The notes beneath the pieces are model-generated. The model saw nothing but the letters and a program-made list of their open reading frames with translations. It was not told where the DNA came from and made no database searches. Made by a program: the position numbers and the translations under genes. From contig DDWJ01000034.1 of assembly GCA_002345505.1 (NCBI GenBank), positions 1 to 64,000 on the forward strand: a DNA stretch of 64,000 bases. Direction: 5' to 3'. This DNA is from Caryophanales bacterium UBA2289. GTDB taxonomy: Bacteria; Bacillota_I; Bacilli_A; Izemoplasmatales; Hujiaoplasmataceae. Positions 1 to 9,056 of this stretch are shown here, piece by piece (position 1 is the first letter of the stretch; each line of letters begins with the position of its first letter).

Positions 1-51
1 TTCTAATTCTTTACAGGCCCTTTATCTTTAATTTAATCTTTGACTCTAAAT

Positions 52-126
52 TGGCAGGGGTGACAGGATTCGAACCCGTACAAACAGTTTTGGAGACTGT
101 CGTGCTACCGTTGACACCACACCCCT
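52..126 (-). tRNA. tRNA-Trp (anticodon CCA)
   Basis: On the minus strand an AGGGGTG acceptor arm pairs with CACCCCT. The anticodon loop CTCCAAA gives anticodon CCA, the T arm is GGGTTCGAATCC, the discriminator is G, and the 3' CCA is encoded (52-54). Only the CCA anticodon is present, which fits UGG-only tryptophan and UGA kept as a stop. It lies downstream of the ATPase operon and has its own promoter at 142-170. Confidence 0.96.
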
Positions 127-141
127 AAAGAGTCATATAAT

Positions 142-170
142 ATTATGATATATTATTAACGATTAGTCAA
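142..170 (-). promoter_or_regulatory. sigma-A promoter for tRNA-Trp
   Basis: On the minus strand TTGACT (165-170) and CATAAT (142-147) are separated by 17 bases. Transcription would start just ahead of the tRNA at 126. The promoter fits between the end of ntpD (180) and the tRNA. Confidence 0.7.
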
Positions 171-179
171 GAAATATCT

Positions 180-806
180 TTATTGGGATAATTTTTTTTG
201 TTGAGAAGATTTGATAATTTTTCTTCTTGTAAACTCTTCTCTTTCTTTTTCTTCCAAAGTATCACTAATAAATTTAATCTTGATCTTATAATCAGGAATT
301 ACTATGTTCTTCAATGCATTAGCTCTTTTTCTAGTCTTTCGAATCGCATCAGCCAGACGATATAGACTGTTATCAACCTCAGCTAGAATCAAAGTAAGAT
401 CTCTAACTTTAAGAAAACTTTTATAAGCATAGTCAAACTTGGTATTTGTACTTGAAATACCATACCTAATTTTAACATCCTCTTCTTCATATAATACTTT
501 TGGAATTTCAACACCCATAACAGAACGATAAGTTATGTCAAGGTTGTTGTCAATTGGTATCGCCTTGGCAATATCATTGATAACTCCTAAAGTTATGTTA
601 GCTTCTTGAAGCGTAAAATAAGCACGTTGATAGATATAAGCTATTTCAGTTCTTAAGGTCCTTACTCTTTCAACTTGTTTCATCATTTCGCGAATAAGAA
701 TATTACGTTTTCTATCCATCAATTCATAGCCTAATTCTGCTAATTTAACGGTCTTTTTTAAAGCTAACAAATTTCCCTTTGTCGGAAAAATCTGTTTTTG
801 AGACAT
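180..806 (-). CDS. ntpD: V/A-type ATPase subunit D (central rotor stalk)
   Basis: 208 residues, the usual length for subunit D, which forms the central shaft of V/A-ATPases and couples the A3B3 head to the membrane ring. The N-terminus (PTKGNLLALKKTVKLAELGYELMDRKRNI) is the family signature for the first long helix. The C-terminal part (RRANALKNIVIPDYK) is the matching second helix of the coiled coil, and the rest is rich in charged helix. It is the last gene of the ATPase operon and starts one base after the ntpB stop codon. No clear terminator is seen before tRNA-Trp. Confidence 0.95.
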   Translation of the reverse strand: MSQKQIFPTKGNLLALKKTVKLAELGYELMDRKRNILIREMMKQVERVRTLRTEIAYIYQRAYFTLQEANITLGVINDIAKAIPIDNNLDITYRSVMGVEIPKVLYEEEDVKIRYGISSTNTKFDYAYKSFLKVRDLTLILAEVDNSLYRLADAIRKTRKRANALKNIVIPDYKIKIKFISDTLEEKEREEFTRRKIIKSSQQKKLSQ

Positions 807-807
807 T

Positions 808-2247
808 TTAAATCTCCTCTTTGTTTAGCTCTTTTATAAAACTTTTCTTATCTAATTCAAAAGCTCCAACAGCTGCATCATGATTATAATGTTTTTCTAA
901 CACCATTTCATCTGTTCGGTCTAATTCTTCTCTTGGGAATATTGATAATAACTTCCAGCCTAAATCCAATGTATCTTTGATTTCGCGATTAACATATCCT
1001 TGAGAGATAAAATGTTTTTCAAACTGTTTACCAAATTGAATATAACTTTTATCTGCTGGGCTTAATTCGTCTTCACCAATAACAGACGCTAAACTTCTAG
1101 CATCCATAACTCTTGCATAAGAAGCGAAAATTTGATTCATTAGCGCTTGATGGTCATCTCTAGTGTATCCCGCACCAATGCCGTCTTTCATTAATCTTGA
1201 TAATGAAGGTAACACCCCAATTGGTGGATAAATACCTTGTTGATGAAGGTCTCTATCTAAAACGATTTGGCCTTCAGTAATATAACCGGTTAAGTCAGGA
1301 ATCGGATGGGTTATGTCATCATTTGGCATTGTTAAAATCGGAATTTGTGTAACTGATCCCTTAGCGGTTTTGATTATACCTGCTCTTTCAAACAATGAAG
1401 CTAAATCAGAATATAAGTACCCTGGATAACCTTTTCTACCAGGAATCTCACCCTTACTAGATGAGAACTCTCTCAAAGCTTCACAATAAGCCGTAATATC
1501 AGTCATTACAACCAGTATATGCATATCATGTTTATAAGCTAAATACTCAGCTGTTGTAAGAGCGCATCTTGGAGTTAACAATCTTTCGATAATTGGATCG
1601 TTTGAAAGGTTCAAGAACATAACAACATTATCCAATACCCCGGCCTCTTCAAAAGATCTTCGGAAATAGTTAGCTACATCATTAGTAACTCCCATTGCCG
1701 CAAATACAATCGCGAATTTTTCGTTCTTTTCTCCTGACAATTTAGCTTGTTTAACAATTTGAACCGCTAAATCGTTATGAGGCATACCAGAACCTGAAAA
1801 AATCGGTAATTTTTGGCCACGAATCAGTGTTGTAAGTCCATCAATACTTGAAATTCCGGTATTGATGTAATTTTTTGGATATAAACGTGATACTGGATTT
1901 AAAGGTTCACCATTAATATCTTTATATTCATCAACATAAACAGGACCTAAATTATCAATTGGATCACCGATACCATTAAAAACTCTTCCCAATACATTCT
2001 TTGATAATCCCATTTCCATAGGTTTGCCTTTAAATTTGATAACTGTATTAGTTAATGATAAGTCTCTTGTACCTTCAAAAACTAGGATAGCAACTAAATC
2101 GCCGTTTATTTCAACGACTCTACCATGTCTAACTGTACCGTTATCCAATCTTATTTCAACTACTTCTTCAAATCCGATACCCTTAACGTTATCTAAAAAG
2201 ATTAACGGGCCGTTTATTTCTTTTAATCCTATATATTGAAGATTCAT
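808..2247 (-). CDS. ntpB: V/A-type ATPase subunit B (non-catalytic head)
   Basis: 479 residues. It alternates with subunit A in the hexameric head and carries the non-catalytic nucleotide interface. The P-loop is replaced by FSGSGMPHNDLA, as is normal for B subunits. Other B-family marks are GLTTLIRGQKLPIFSGSGMPHN and YLYSDLASLFERAG in the middle and the C-terminal helical domain with DELSPADKSYIQFG. It follows ntpA by 11 bases and is followed by ntpD after one base. The start ATG has GGAGG just upstream. Confidence 0.97.
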   Translation of the reverse strand: MNLQYIGLKEINGPLIFLDNVKGIGFEEVVEIRLDNGTVRHGRVVEINGDLVAILVFEGTRDLSLTNTVIKFKGKPMEMGLSKNVLGRVFNGIGDPIDNLGPVYVDEYKDINGEPLNPVSRLYPKNYINTGISSIDGLTTLIRGQKLPIFSGSGMPHNDLAVQIVKQAKLSGEKNEKFAIVFAAMGVTNDVANYFRRSFEEAGVLDNVVMFLNLSNDPIIERLLTPRCALTTAEYLAYKHDMHILVVMTDITAYCEALREFSSSKGEIPGRKGYPGYLYSDLASLFERAGIIKTAKGSVTQIPILTMPNDDITHPIPDLTGYITEGQIVLDRDLHQQGIYPPIGVLPSLSRLMKDGIGAGYTRDDHQALMNQIFASYARVMDARSLASVIGEDELSPADKSYIQFGKQFEKHFISQGYVNREIKDTLDLGWKLLSIFPREELDRTDEMVLEKHYNHDAAVGAFELDKKSFIKELNKEEI

Positions 2248-2258
2248 ATTCGGCCTCC

Positions 2259-4004
2259 TTACTTGATAGCACTGAATGCTTCATCTATCATCTTGTAATA
2301 ATCTTCGAATAAGTCCAAATTATCGTTTGGAACTTCATATTTTACTTTAATTACTTTTTCAAACATGTTTGTTCTCAACAATAAACTGAAAGCTTTTCCT
2401 TCTTTCAAAACTTGTTGAGATATTCTTTCCAAATAAAGTATTAATTTCATCATTTTTAATTGTTTTTCTAACGGAACAAAAGTATCGTCTTTATGGAAAG
2501 CATTTTGTTGAAGATATCCAACTCTAATTACTCTAGCAATCTCAAGAACTAATTTTTGATCATCCGGTAAAACATCTTTACCAATAAGTTTAACGATTTC
2601 CATAAGTTTGTTTTCTTCAGCTAAAATAGTAATAAACTTTTGTCTTGCCTCTAAAAATTCGGTACTAATATTTTTGTTGTACCACTTGCTTAAATCATTA
2701 ATATATTCTGAGTAGCTTAAATTCCAGTTAATTGCAGCATAATGTCTAGCATAAGCTAATTCTTTATCCAAAGCCCAGAAAGCTCTAACAAATCGTTTTG
2801 TATTTTGTGTAACTGGTTCAGAGAAGTCTGCTCCTTGCGGCGAAATCGCACCAACAATCGAAACAGATCCAGATTTTTCACTCAAAGTATCAACATAACC
2901 AGCTCTTTCATAGAACTGTGAAATTCTACTAGGTAAGTATGCAGGGAATCCTTCTTCAGCTGGCATTTCTTCCAAACGGCCACTGATTTCTCTTAACGCT
3001 TCAGCCCATCTTGAAGTTGAGTCAGCCATCAAAGCAACATGATATCCCATATCTCGGTAATACTCAGCTATTGTAACTCCAGTATAAATGCTCGCTTCTC
3101 TAGCGGCAACTGGCATATTTGAGGTATTGGCAATTAAAACTGTTCTTTCAATAAGTGGCTTATTACTTTTTGGGTCAATTAACTCGGAGAACTCATCAAG
3201 AGTCTGAGTCATTTCATTACCTCTTTCACCACAACCAATATAAACGATAATATCTGCATCACACCATTTTGCAAATTGATGTTGCATCATTGTTTTTCCA
3301 GTTCCAAATCCTCCCGGCACAGCTGCACTACCGCCTTTTGCAATTGGGAACAATGTATCGATAACTCTTTGGCCACTGACCAATGGAATTGTTAGAGGCA
3401 ATCTCTTACTAATTGGTCTTGGTTCTTTGATTGGCCATTTTTGAATCATTGTTAAGTCATGAAGTTGATTATTGCTATCCTTAACTTGAATAAGGACTTC
3501 TTCCATATTGTATGTCCCATTAGGTTTAACCATAACGATTTCTCCTGAAACATTTTTCGGAACTAATAATCGATGTTCAATTAATGAGGTTTCTTGAATA
3601 ACTGCAAATATTTGGCCAAAACGGATATGTTCTCCAACCGAAACGTTAAAAGTGACATCCCATTGTTTTTCCATATCTAAACAAGGAACATTTGTTCCTG
3701 GTTTTATATAAGCTCCACTATTTTCAAAGATAGTGTGCAATGGTCTCTGAATTCCATCAAAGATATTTCCTAAGAGTCCAGGTCCTAAAACTGCAGATAT
3801 CGATTCTCCTGAACTATATACTTTTTCTCCTCTTTGTAAACCAGTTGTCGACTCATAAACTTGGATTACTGTAAAGTTATCACTAATAGAAATAACCTCA
3901 CCTAATAGTTTTTGCTTTCCAACAAAAACCTTCTCCATTATTTTAAAGCCTTTAGCATTTTTTACTTTTATAACTGGCCCATTAATTGAGTAAACTTCAT
4001 TCAT
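2259..4004 (-). CDS. ntpA: V/A-type ATPase catalytic subunit A
   Basis: 581 residues, the expected size. It hydrolyses or makes ATP in the peripheral head. Walker A is GGFGTGKT at residues 231-238. The A-specific non-homologous insert lies at about 110-200. GCGERGNEMTQTLDEFSEL and ADSTSRWAEALREISGRLEEMPAEEGFPAYL hold the Walker B and catalytic glutamate regions of the family. It sits between ntpE and ntpB with short gaps. Nothing in it tells Na+ from H+ coupling, because that depends on the membrane subunits. Confidence 0.98.
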   Translation of the reverse strand: MNEVYSINGPVIKVKNAKGFKIMEKVFVGKQKLLGEVISISDNFTVIQVYESTTGLQRGEKVYSSGESISAVLGPGLLGNIFDGIQRPLHTIFENSGAYIKPGTNVPCLDMEKQWDVTFNVSVGEHIRFGQIFAVIQETSLIEHRLLVPKNVSGEIVMVKPNGTYNMEEVLIQVKDSNNQLHDLTMIQKWPIKEPRPISKRLPLTIPLVSGQRVIDTLFPIAKGGSAAVPGGFGTGKTMMQHQFAKWCDADIIVYIGCGERGNEMTQTLDEFSELIDPKSNKPLIERTVLIANTSNMPVAAREASIYTGVTIAEYYRDMGYHVALMADSTSRWAEALREISGRLEEMPAEEGFPAYLPSRISQFYERAGYVDTLSEKSGSVSIVGAISPQGADFSEPVTQNTKRFVRAFWALDKELAYARHYAAINWNLSYSEYINDLSKWYNKNISTEFLEARQKFITILAEENKLMEIVKLIGKDVLPDDQKLVLEIARVIRVGYLQQNAFHKDDTFVPLEKQLKMMKLILYLERISQQVLKEGKAFSLLLRTNMFEKVIKVKYEVPNDNLDLFEDYYKMIDEAFSAIK

Positions 4005-4021
4005 AAAAACACCTCAAATCC

Positions 4022-4627
4022 TTATTTAGCTGCTAAATCAGAATGTTCGTAGAACCAAAGTTGTTTTTCTTTCAACTTAGCATCTATCGTCTCATCAAGC
4101 ATAAACCCCATATCGTAGCAAACTGCAGAAAAACCACCAATTTCAATTTCATTAATTTCTTTGATTGTAAAATCACCATTAAAATTCTTTTTGATGCCTT
4201 CAATAGCTACTTTATCATCTGTTTTAACTCTAAATTCTACCTTTTTAGAACTAAACTTATCATTAATTACATCAACTTTATTTTTGATGTACTTCTTATA
4301 CTCATCTGTTTTTACATAATCGTTTAATTTTATTCTAGCTTCTGATACTATCGAATCTAAAAGTTCTTTTCTTTTTGTCATTAAAACTCTTGTGTATTCA
4401 TTTCTTACCTTGCTTAAATTGGAACTAAAATCGGCATTGAGATCATTCAAATCCAATTCTAAACCACGAAAGACTCGAGAATGTAATTCAGCCTCGATTC
4501 TTGCGATATTTTTAGATTTGTTATCTTCAATTTCATTTTTCAGTTTTTCTATTTTTTGGTCAGCATTAGAAATGATATCTTTTGAAAACAAACGATATGC
4601 ATCTTCATTATTATTAAAGTACGGCAT
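4022..4627 (-). CDS. ntpE: V/A-type ATPase subunit E (peripheral stalk)
   Basis: 201 residues, very charged. A long N-terminal helix (about 15-100) is followed by a small globular C-terminal domain ending in IEIGGFSAVCYDMGFMLDETIDAKL. The GG(F/V)....D....D..I pattern is typical of the E subunit head. It would pair with the G/H-like coiled-coil protein at the start of the operon to make the peripheral stalk. It lies 8 bases after the F-type subunit gene and 17 bases before ntpA. Confidence 0.88.
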   Translation of the reverse strand: MPYFNNNEDAYRLFSKDIISNADQKIEKLKNEIEDNKSKNIARIEAELHSRVFRGLELDLNDLNADFSSNLSKVRNEYTRVLMTKRKELLDSIVSEARIKLNDYVKTDEYKKYIKNKVDVINDKFSSKKVEFRVKTDDKVAIEGIKKNFNGDFTIKEINEIEIGGFSAVCYDMGFMLDETIDAKLKEKQLWFYEHSDLAAK

Positions 4628-4635
4628 ATTTCACC

Positions 4636-4944
4636 TCACAATTTTACGCCGATGGCTTCACTCACATATTCGTCGATACTCATACCGATTTTTGAGTCGC
4701 CGTGGCGATCTGGAATTTCTACAATAAGCGGTTTTGTCCGCTTAAGCTTTAACTCCGATATTACTTCAGGACAAAGTTCAATCAACTTGGTTGTTATTAA
4801 CAAAATCCCTATCGTATCATCATGCAAAACCCTTTCAACTTCCATCAATAATTTACTTCTTTCATGCAGAACAACGCCTTCTATTCCTACAAGGCGCATT
4901 CCCATTAAAGTATCAATATTGTCAGTAATTAAGAAGAATTTCAT
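4636..4944 (-). CDS. ntpG: V/A-type ATPase subunit F (NtpG)
   Basis: 102 residues. This small CheY-like subunit sits on the base of the rotor stalk with subunit D. The opening FLITDNIDTLMGMRLVGIEG and the C-terminal GDSKIGMSIDEYVSEAIGVKL match the family pattern (D..T..G..L.G, later a short helix ending in GV.L). Position between subunits K and E fits. In some V-ATPase operons this gene lies between C and A; here it comes before E. Confidence 0.9.
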   Translation of the reverse strand: MKFFLITDNIDTLMGMRLVGIEGVVLHERSKLLMEVERVLHDDTIGILLITTKLIELCPEVISELKLKRTKPLIVEIPDRHGDSKIGMSIDEYVSEAIGVKL

Positions 4945-4959
4945 TTAAATCCCTTCTTA

Positions 4960-5409
4960 CTATAATTTGTTGATAATCAAAATTGATATTAACAAACCGT
5001 AGATGGCAACACCTTCACCCAAAGCAACGAAAATCAATGATTTACCAAAGTTCTTTTCGTTTTCAGAAAATGCACCAATCGCTGCTGGAGCTGCTGCTGC
5101 AACGGCTACACCAGCACCTAATGCTGACATACCAGTAGTTAAAGCTGCACCAATGAATCCTAGACCTTGAGCAATTGATCCTGCAAAACCAGTAACAACA
5201 GCTTCGTCGCCTTCAGCTGCGAACACTGCTAAACTACTAGATTGCCAAATGAAAACAAATAAAACTAGTGCAAAGAATAAAGATATATGAGTATATAGTC
5301 TAACCTTTGCTGATTTTTTTGAAGTTTTGCCTAAAAAAGCTTTGATTAAAGGTAGTGTAATTAATATTACCAACACCAATGGCAGAATAATTTCTAATTT
5401 ACTTAACAT
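4960..5409 (-). CDS. ntpK: V/A-type ATPase proteolipid subunit K (rotor ring)
   Basis: 149 residues with four membrane stretches at about 5-26, 38-64, 74-108 and 124-147. The first pair is a poorly conserved hydrophobic hairpin ending in AVFAAEGDE and looks almost like a leader. The second pair is the glycine/alanine-rich ring-forming hairpin. The ion-binding glutamate is E132 (ALGEGVAIYGLL), and Q81 in the preceding helix could be a further ligand. This layout resembles the roughly 150-residue K subunits I know from anaerobic Firmicutes. Ion specificity (Na+ or H+) cannot be settled by eye. Confidence 0.92.
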   Translation of the reverse strand: MLSKLEIILPLVLVILITLPLIKAFLGKTSKKSAKVRLYTHISLFFALVLFVFIWQSSSLAVFAAEGDEAVVTGFAGSIAQGLGFIGAALTTGMSALGAGVAVAAAAPAAIGAFSENEKNFGKSLIFVALGEGVAIYGLLISILIINKL

Positions 5410-5421
5410 AATAATTTCCTC

Positions 5422-7347
5422 CTAATTAACGTTATATTTGAAAGGAATTCCATTTCCTTCAAAGTACCTTGAAAACATTTCATAAAACTCTAATCTTAGA
5501 ACCTGAATACCTACAATCAAACCTTCAAGTCCCATAACAAATAAATTACCTAAAACAAAAGTTAGTGTAATTCCAACAACTCCACTCATCATTTCCATGA
5601 GTGTAAATACAACCAACATCATACCGGCATGAGATAGAACGAATCCACCAACACGCAAGAAAGACATGGTATTAGTAATATAAGATAAAACTACTTCAAA
5701 AGCTTCAAAGAATGCTTCTGTTATAAAACCGCCAACTCCATCCGGGAACATCTTATGCCCGTGCATTAATCTTTCAAGCGGCTCTTTAAACATTATCACC
5801 AAAATTGGAAGAATCGCAAACGGAACTATAAACAATGGTTGTAGTAAACTATATCCGCTAGTAAACATCAAAGCTACAGTGGTTAAAACAAATCCGTAGA
5901 AAGTAAAACCAGCTACACCATTATGCGAGAAGAATGCCTCAGCGTAATGCTTTCGTTTTAGCGAAGTAATGATGTTTAGTATCATTGCGGTAATAATAAA
6001 TATCGAACCCAAACCTACCGTGGCTATCAATAGCGTCATTGTAAAGTCTGAATCCATAACATGGATTGGTTTATCCACTAAACCAAAAACATTTTGGAAT
6101 ACCGGAATCAATATTTCTTCATTTCCGAATACCGAACCGTACAAGAAACCGAAGAAGGCAGAAGCTAATCCGATTCTCATCCCGATTTCTCCAAGTCTCA
6201 TTTTCTTAAACTTGAACAGTAGGAAACTTAAGACAATCAACAATAATCCTTGACCTAAATCCCCAAACATTATTCCGAATAAAAGACTATAAGTTATTGC
6301 TACTATTGGAGTAGGATCCATATCTTGATAACTTGGCACTCCATACATTTCAACAAACATTCCAAAAGGTCTTGTGAACCAATTATTCTTTAATTTCGTC
6401 GGTGGAGTCAAACGTTTATCATAATCTGGCGGTCTAGTTTCAATTTCAACTTGAGGCATATCTTTAAAAGTATCTTCAAGTTTTTTTACATTATCTAATT
6501 CGACAAAACCGTTAATATTGATTTTGTTTCCTAATCCTACGACATATTTTTTCGCTTCATATAATTTAGCTAAGAACATTAATTCGTTTTTAACCTCAAT
6601 TAATCTGTCCATAGCTCCTTCAATTATTTTCTGAATGTCTTCTTCAATCTCTTTTAATGACTCTTCAGCAACCTCAATTTCCATTTTTAAAGTAGTTTGA
6701 GCACTGACAGGAGTTCCGTGAACGAAATCAGGAATGTGAACTCTATCAAAGAATAATGATGAGAAAATATTGTCTACTTCTCTTTCACCGTCATTCGTGG
6801 TTAGGTATAAACACCATGCATATCCTCTATCGACGTGAAATGTTTGGAATACAAAAGGTTTTGCACTATAGAAGTTTAATTTTTCAATGCTATCCAATGG
6901 GATTCTCCCAACTCTAACATTGATGTAATCACAAGAAAATAAGTCGTCCAAAGAGATATTTAAATTTTCAATGTTATTAACTTGAGTTAAGGCATCCTTA
7001 TATTTTTTAATTAACTCTAAAGTATCTTTTTTATGATTAGTTAACTGATTGATTTCTTCATGAGTATTATGAATGTATTCCCTCATATTTTCCAATGAAT
7101 AATCTAAGGAGCACACTTCTTTTTCGGGAATTTTGATATCATATTGCTTTTCGATATCGATTATCTCTTTCAATATTATGTTACAAGGATTATCGGTGGA
7201 ATATGATTGTAAACCATGTACTTTATCAACTATTTCACTAGCTGGAACTAGATGAACAAAATCAATTTCAACTAATCTAGCTAAAATTGGATCTATATTT
7301 TTTGTATTTGATGCAATATTAAATAATTTTAGTTTAGCAATAGCCAT
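5422..7347 (-). CDS. ntpI: V/A-type ATPase membrane subunit I
   Basis: 641 residues. The first roughly 335 residues form the cytoplasmic arm with two coiled-coil stretches (about 85-130 and 215-260). The rest is a membrane domain with seven to eight hydrophobic segments beginning at about 345. The conserved arginine that faces the ring glutamate is R565 in FLRVGGFVLSHAGMM. PTKLKNNWFTRPFGMFVEMYGVPSYQDMDPTP is the family's linker signature. It sits 10 bases after ntpC and 12 before ntpK. Confidence 0.96.
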   Translation of the reverse strand: MAIAKLKLFNIASNTKNIDPILARLVEIDFVHLVPASEIVDKVHGLQSYSTDNPCNIILKEIIDIEKQYDIKIPEKEVCSLDYSLENMREYIHNTHEEINQLTNHKKDTLELIKKYKDALTQVNNIENLNISLDDLFSCDYINVRVGRIPLDSIEKLNFYSAKPFVFQTFHVDRGYAWCLYLTTNDGEREVDNIFSSLFFDRVHIPDFVHGTPVSAQTTLKMEIEVAEESLKEIEEDIQKIIEGAMDRLIEVKNELMFLAKLYEAKKYVVGLGNKININGFVELDNVKKLEDTFKDMPQVEIETRPPDYDKRLTPPTKLKNNWFTRPFGMFVEMYGVPSYQDMDPTPIVAITYSLLFGIMFGDLGQGLLLIVLSFLLFKFKKMRLGEIGMRIGLASAFFGFLYGSVFGNEEILIPVFQNVFGLVDKPIHVMDSDFTMTLLIATVGLGSIFIITAMILNIITSLKRKHYAEAFFSHNGVAGFTFYGFVLTTVALMFTSGYSLLQPLFIVPFAILPILVIMFKEPLERLMHGHKMFPDGVGGFITEAFFEAFEVVLSYITNTMSFLRVGGFVLSHAGMMLVVFTLMEMMSGVVGITLTFVLGNLFVMGLEGLIVGIQVLRLEFYEMFSRYFEGNGIPFKYNVN

Positions 7348-7357
7348 CTAATTCACC

Positions 7358-8395
7358 TCAATATATTAACATTTTTCGAATGTCGTCTTTTTTAATATCA
7401 TATCTGATTCCTTCAATAATATTAAAAATATTCTTTTGCTCTATTTCATTTAAAAAGATAAATACTGTATAAACAATCGCTGGAACTGTTGAGAAATACA
7501 TATATCTTTTAGCTAAATTATACTTTATCTTTTCAGCCTGATATTCAATATAAACATAATCATCCTCATCTATATATGAAGCATATACAGATTGCGAAAT
7601 ACTAAACAAGACTTCATTGGGATCTTCAAGTTTAATTAACTCTTCCAAATCAGCCGGTTTCATTCTGATGTTTTCCATAATCAAAGCTTTCTTAATCTCT
7701 TCTTCGGTCGCATCATAAAACTTTTTCAAACGATAGATTTTAATTATATTATCAATTTCCACTTTAGTTTGATATATATCCATCAAATTTTTTTTGATTT
7801 TACCAGTGAAGTAAGTATTTATTCTTTCAATAATTAAATTATGATATTGTAAAAACACAGCTTGCTCAATATCGGTATACCTTATATCAATTGGATCTTC
7901 TGCGTAGAATGGTCTAATGACATCTTCATATCTAGTTCCTTTAAGACTGAATAATAAATCACGAAAAGTCAGAGACTTAGTAACCTCTTCAATATCAAAA
8001 CTTGCATGTTTTCTAAAGAAAAGAGGTAAATCTCTGATTGAGCTTTCTATATTGCCGGAAATAATCGACCTTAAACTAGATAGAACAATTTCTATCTCCC
8101 GTTTAACCATATCTATTTCATAGAATTTGCGATCTTTAGTGCTGACAAAGTTAACAATCTTTGCGACATTAAAAAAATAACTTTGCTTGATAAGGTCTTC
8201 TAATTGTCCACGATGCATCGAGTAATCCATTACCTTATCTAGAGTATTGCTATACTTATCAGCTTTTTTTAGATATGCGACTATTTCAGGAATGCTATTA
8301 AATTTCAATAATTCTTCATAATCCGCCGGAAAAAGTCTTTTACTATACATGGACTTAGCTTTTGAGATTATTGAATTCCCTGCAAAATTAGGCAT
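7358..8395 (-). CDS. ntpC: V/A-type ATPase subunit C (AC39/d-like)
   Basis: 345 residues, helical. It would be the socket joining the central stalk to the rotor ring. Family marks are the N-terminal AGNSIISKAKSMYSKRLFPADYEELLKFNSIPEIVAYLKK and the repeated helical units with KVEIDNIIKIYRLKKFYDATEEEI near residue 220. The C-terminal R(Y/M)MYFSTVPAIVYTVFIFLNEIEQKNIFNIIEGIRY is also typical. Being second in the operon, before ntpI, differs from the Enterococcus order. Confidence 0.92.
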   Translation of the reverse strand: MPNFAGNSIISKAKSMYSKRLFPADYEELLKFNSIPEIVAYLKKADKYSNTLDKVMDYSMHRGQLEDLIKQSYFFNVAKIVNFVSTKDRKFYEIDMVKREIEIVLSSLRSIISGNIESSIRDLPLFFRKHASFDIEEVTKSLTFRDLLFSLKGTRYEDVIRPFYAEDPIDIRYTDIEQAVFLQYHNLIIERINTYFTGKIKKNLMDIYQTKVEIDNIIKIYRLKKFYDATEEEIKKALIMENIRMKPADLEELIKLEDPNEVLFSISQSVYASYIDEDDYVYIEYQAEKIKYNLAKRYMYFSTVPAIVYTVFIFLNEIEQKNIFNIIEGIRYDIKKDDIRKMLIY

Positions 8396-8414
8396 TATAG
8401 CTCCTTACAATACA

Positions 8415-8723
8415 TTATTCAATACAGTATTGATATAATGTTTTAATCCATTCATCTTTATTTTTTTTATAATCTTGTTCCAAATCTTTGATGTTTTTCT
8501 CAAAATCTGCCTTAGCTGTAATTTGCGCTTCAGCAATGATTTTATCTACTTCTATTTTACGAGCTTCATATATCTTTTTTGCTTCAACTTGATACTCAGC
8601 TTCGATTCTTTTTCTTTCTTCACGTAAAAAAGAACCTAATTTAGCCTTTTCGTCCTCAAGTTTTTTAAGCTCTTGTCTTTTTAACTTATCAAGTTCTACT
8701 AATTCTCTAATTAAATTTTCCAA
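8415..8723 (-). CDS. V/A-type ATPase peripheral-stalk G/H-like subunit, TTG start
   Basis: 102 residues, almost entirely charged coiled coil (LDKLKRQELKKLEDEKAKL and onward). It corresponds in place and type to NtpF/AhaH, the partner of subunit E in the peripheral stalk. The start is TTG at 8721-8723: the protein has no internal methionine, and AAGGTG lies about 7 bases upstream. It is the first gene of the operon, with a promoter at 8760-8787. Coiled-coil subunits diverge quickly, so the assignment rests mostly on context. Confidence 0.8.
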   Translation of the reverse strand: MENLIRELVELDKLKRQELKKLEDEKAKLGSFLREERKRIEAEYQVEAKKIYEARKIEVDKIIAEAQITAKADFEKNIKDLEQDYKKNKDEWIKTLYQYCIE

Positions 8724-8759
8724 ATAAACACACCTTCTTATTATCCATAAGTCTATTTT

Positions 8760-8787
8760 ATTATATCATTTTAAATTTATATTCCAA
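8760..8787 (-). promoter_or_regulatory. promoter of the V/A-ATPase operon
   Basis: On the minus strand TTGGAA (8782-8787) and TATAAT (8760-8765) are 16 bases apart, with TG one base ahead of the -10 (extended -10). It lies about 37 bases before the TTG start of the first gene. Confidence 0.65.
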
Positions 8788-8811
8788 GTAAAATTTATAT
8801 TTGATAAATTA

Positions 8812-8833
8812 AAGAAGCTCATGCGAGCTTCTT
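8812..8833 (-). terminator. hairpin terminator after the HMA gene
   Basis: AAGAAGCTC pairs with GAGCTTCTT around a 4-base loop. The HMA stop codon (8832-8834) falls in the stem. On the minus strand it is followed by TAATTT, a weak U tract, so termination may be partial. Confidence 0.55.
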
Positions 8834-9038
8834 ATTTTGAAACAATCTTTTCAATCTCGTATTTTGTTCCTTCCAAAGCTTCAAGGATTACCCTTTTAGA
8901 TACATATCCATCATATGAAACAGCGCAATCATCAACTGACACTTTCACATTTGAGATGCCATATATATTATTAAAAATTCCTTCAAGCTCTTTGGCACAT
9001 CCTTTGCAGCAAATGCCTTTGATATATGCTATTTTCAT
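8832..9038 (-). CDS. heavy-metal-associated (HMA) domain protein
   Basis: 68 residues, a single HMA/CopZ-like domain. The metal loop is KGICCKGCAKEL, with C11-x-x-C14 as the ligand pair and an extra cysteine at position 10. The rest follows the beta-alpha-beta-beta-alpha-beta pattern (VSVDDCAVSYDGYVSKRVILEAL). It would bind Cu(I), or perhaps Zn or another soft metal, as a small cytoplasmic chaperone. No P-type ATPase is next to it. It is a one-gene unit with its own promoter and a striking operator. The unusual CCxxC loop is worth noting. Confidence 0.85.
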   Translation of the reverse strand: MKIAYIKGICCKGCAKELEGIFNNIYGISNVKVSVDDCAVSYDGYVSKRVILEALEGTKYEIEKIVSK

Positions 9039-9056
9039 ACAATCACATCTCCTTAT

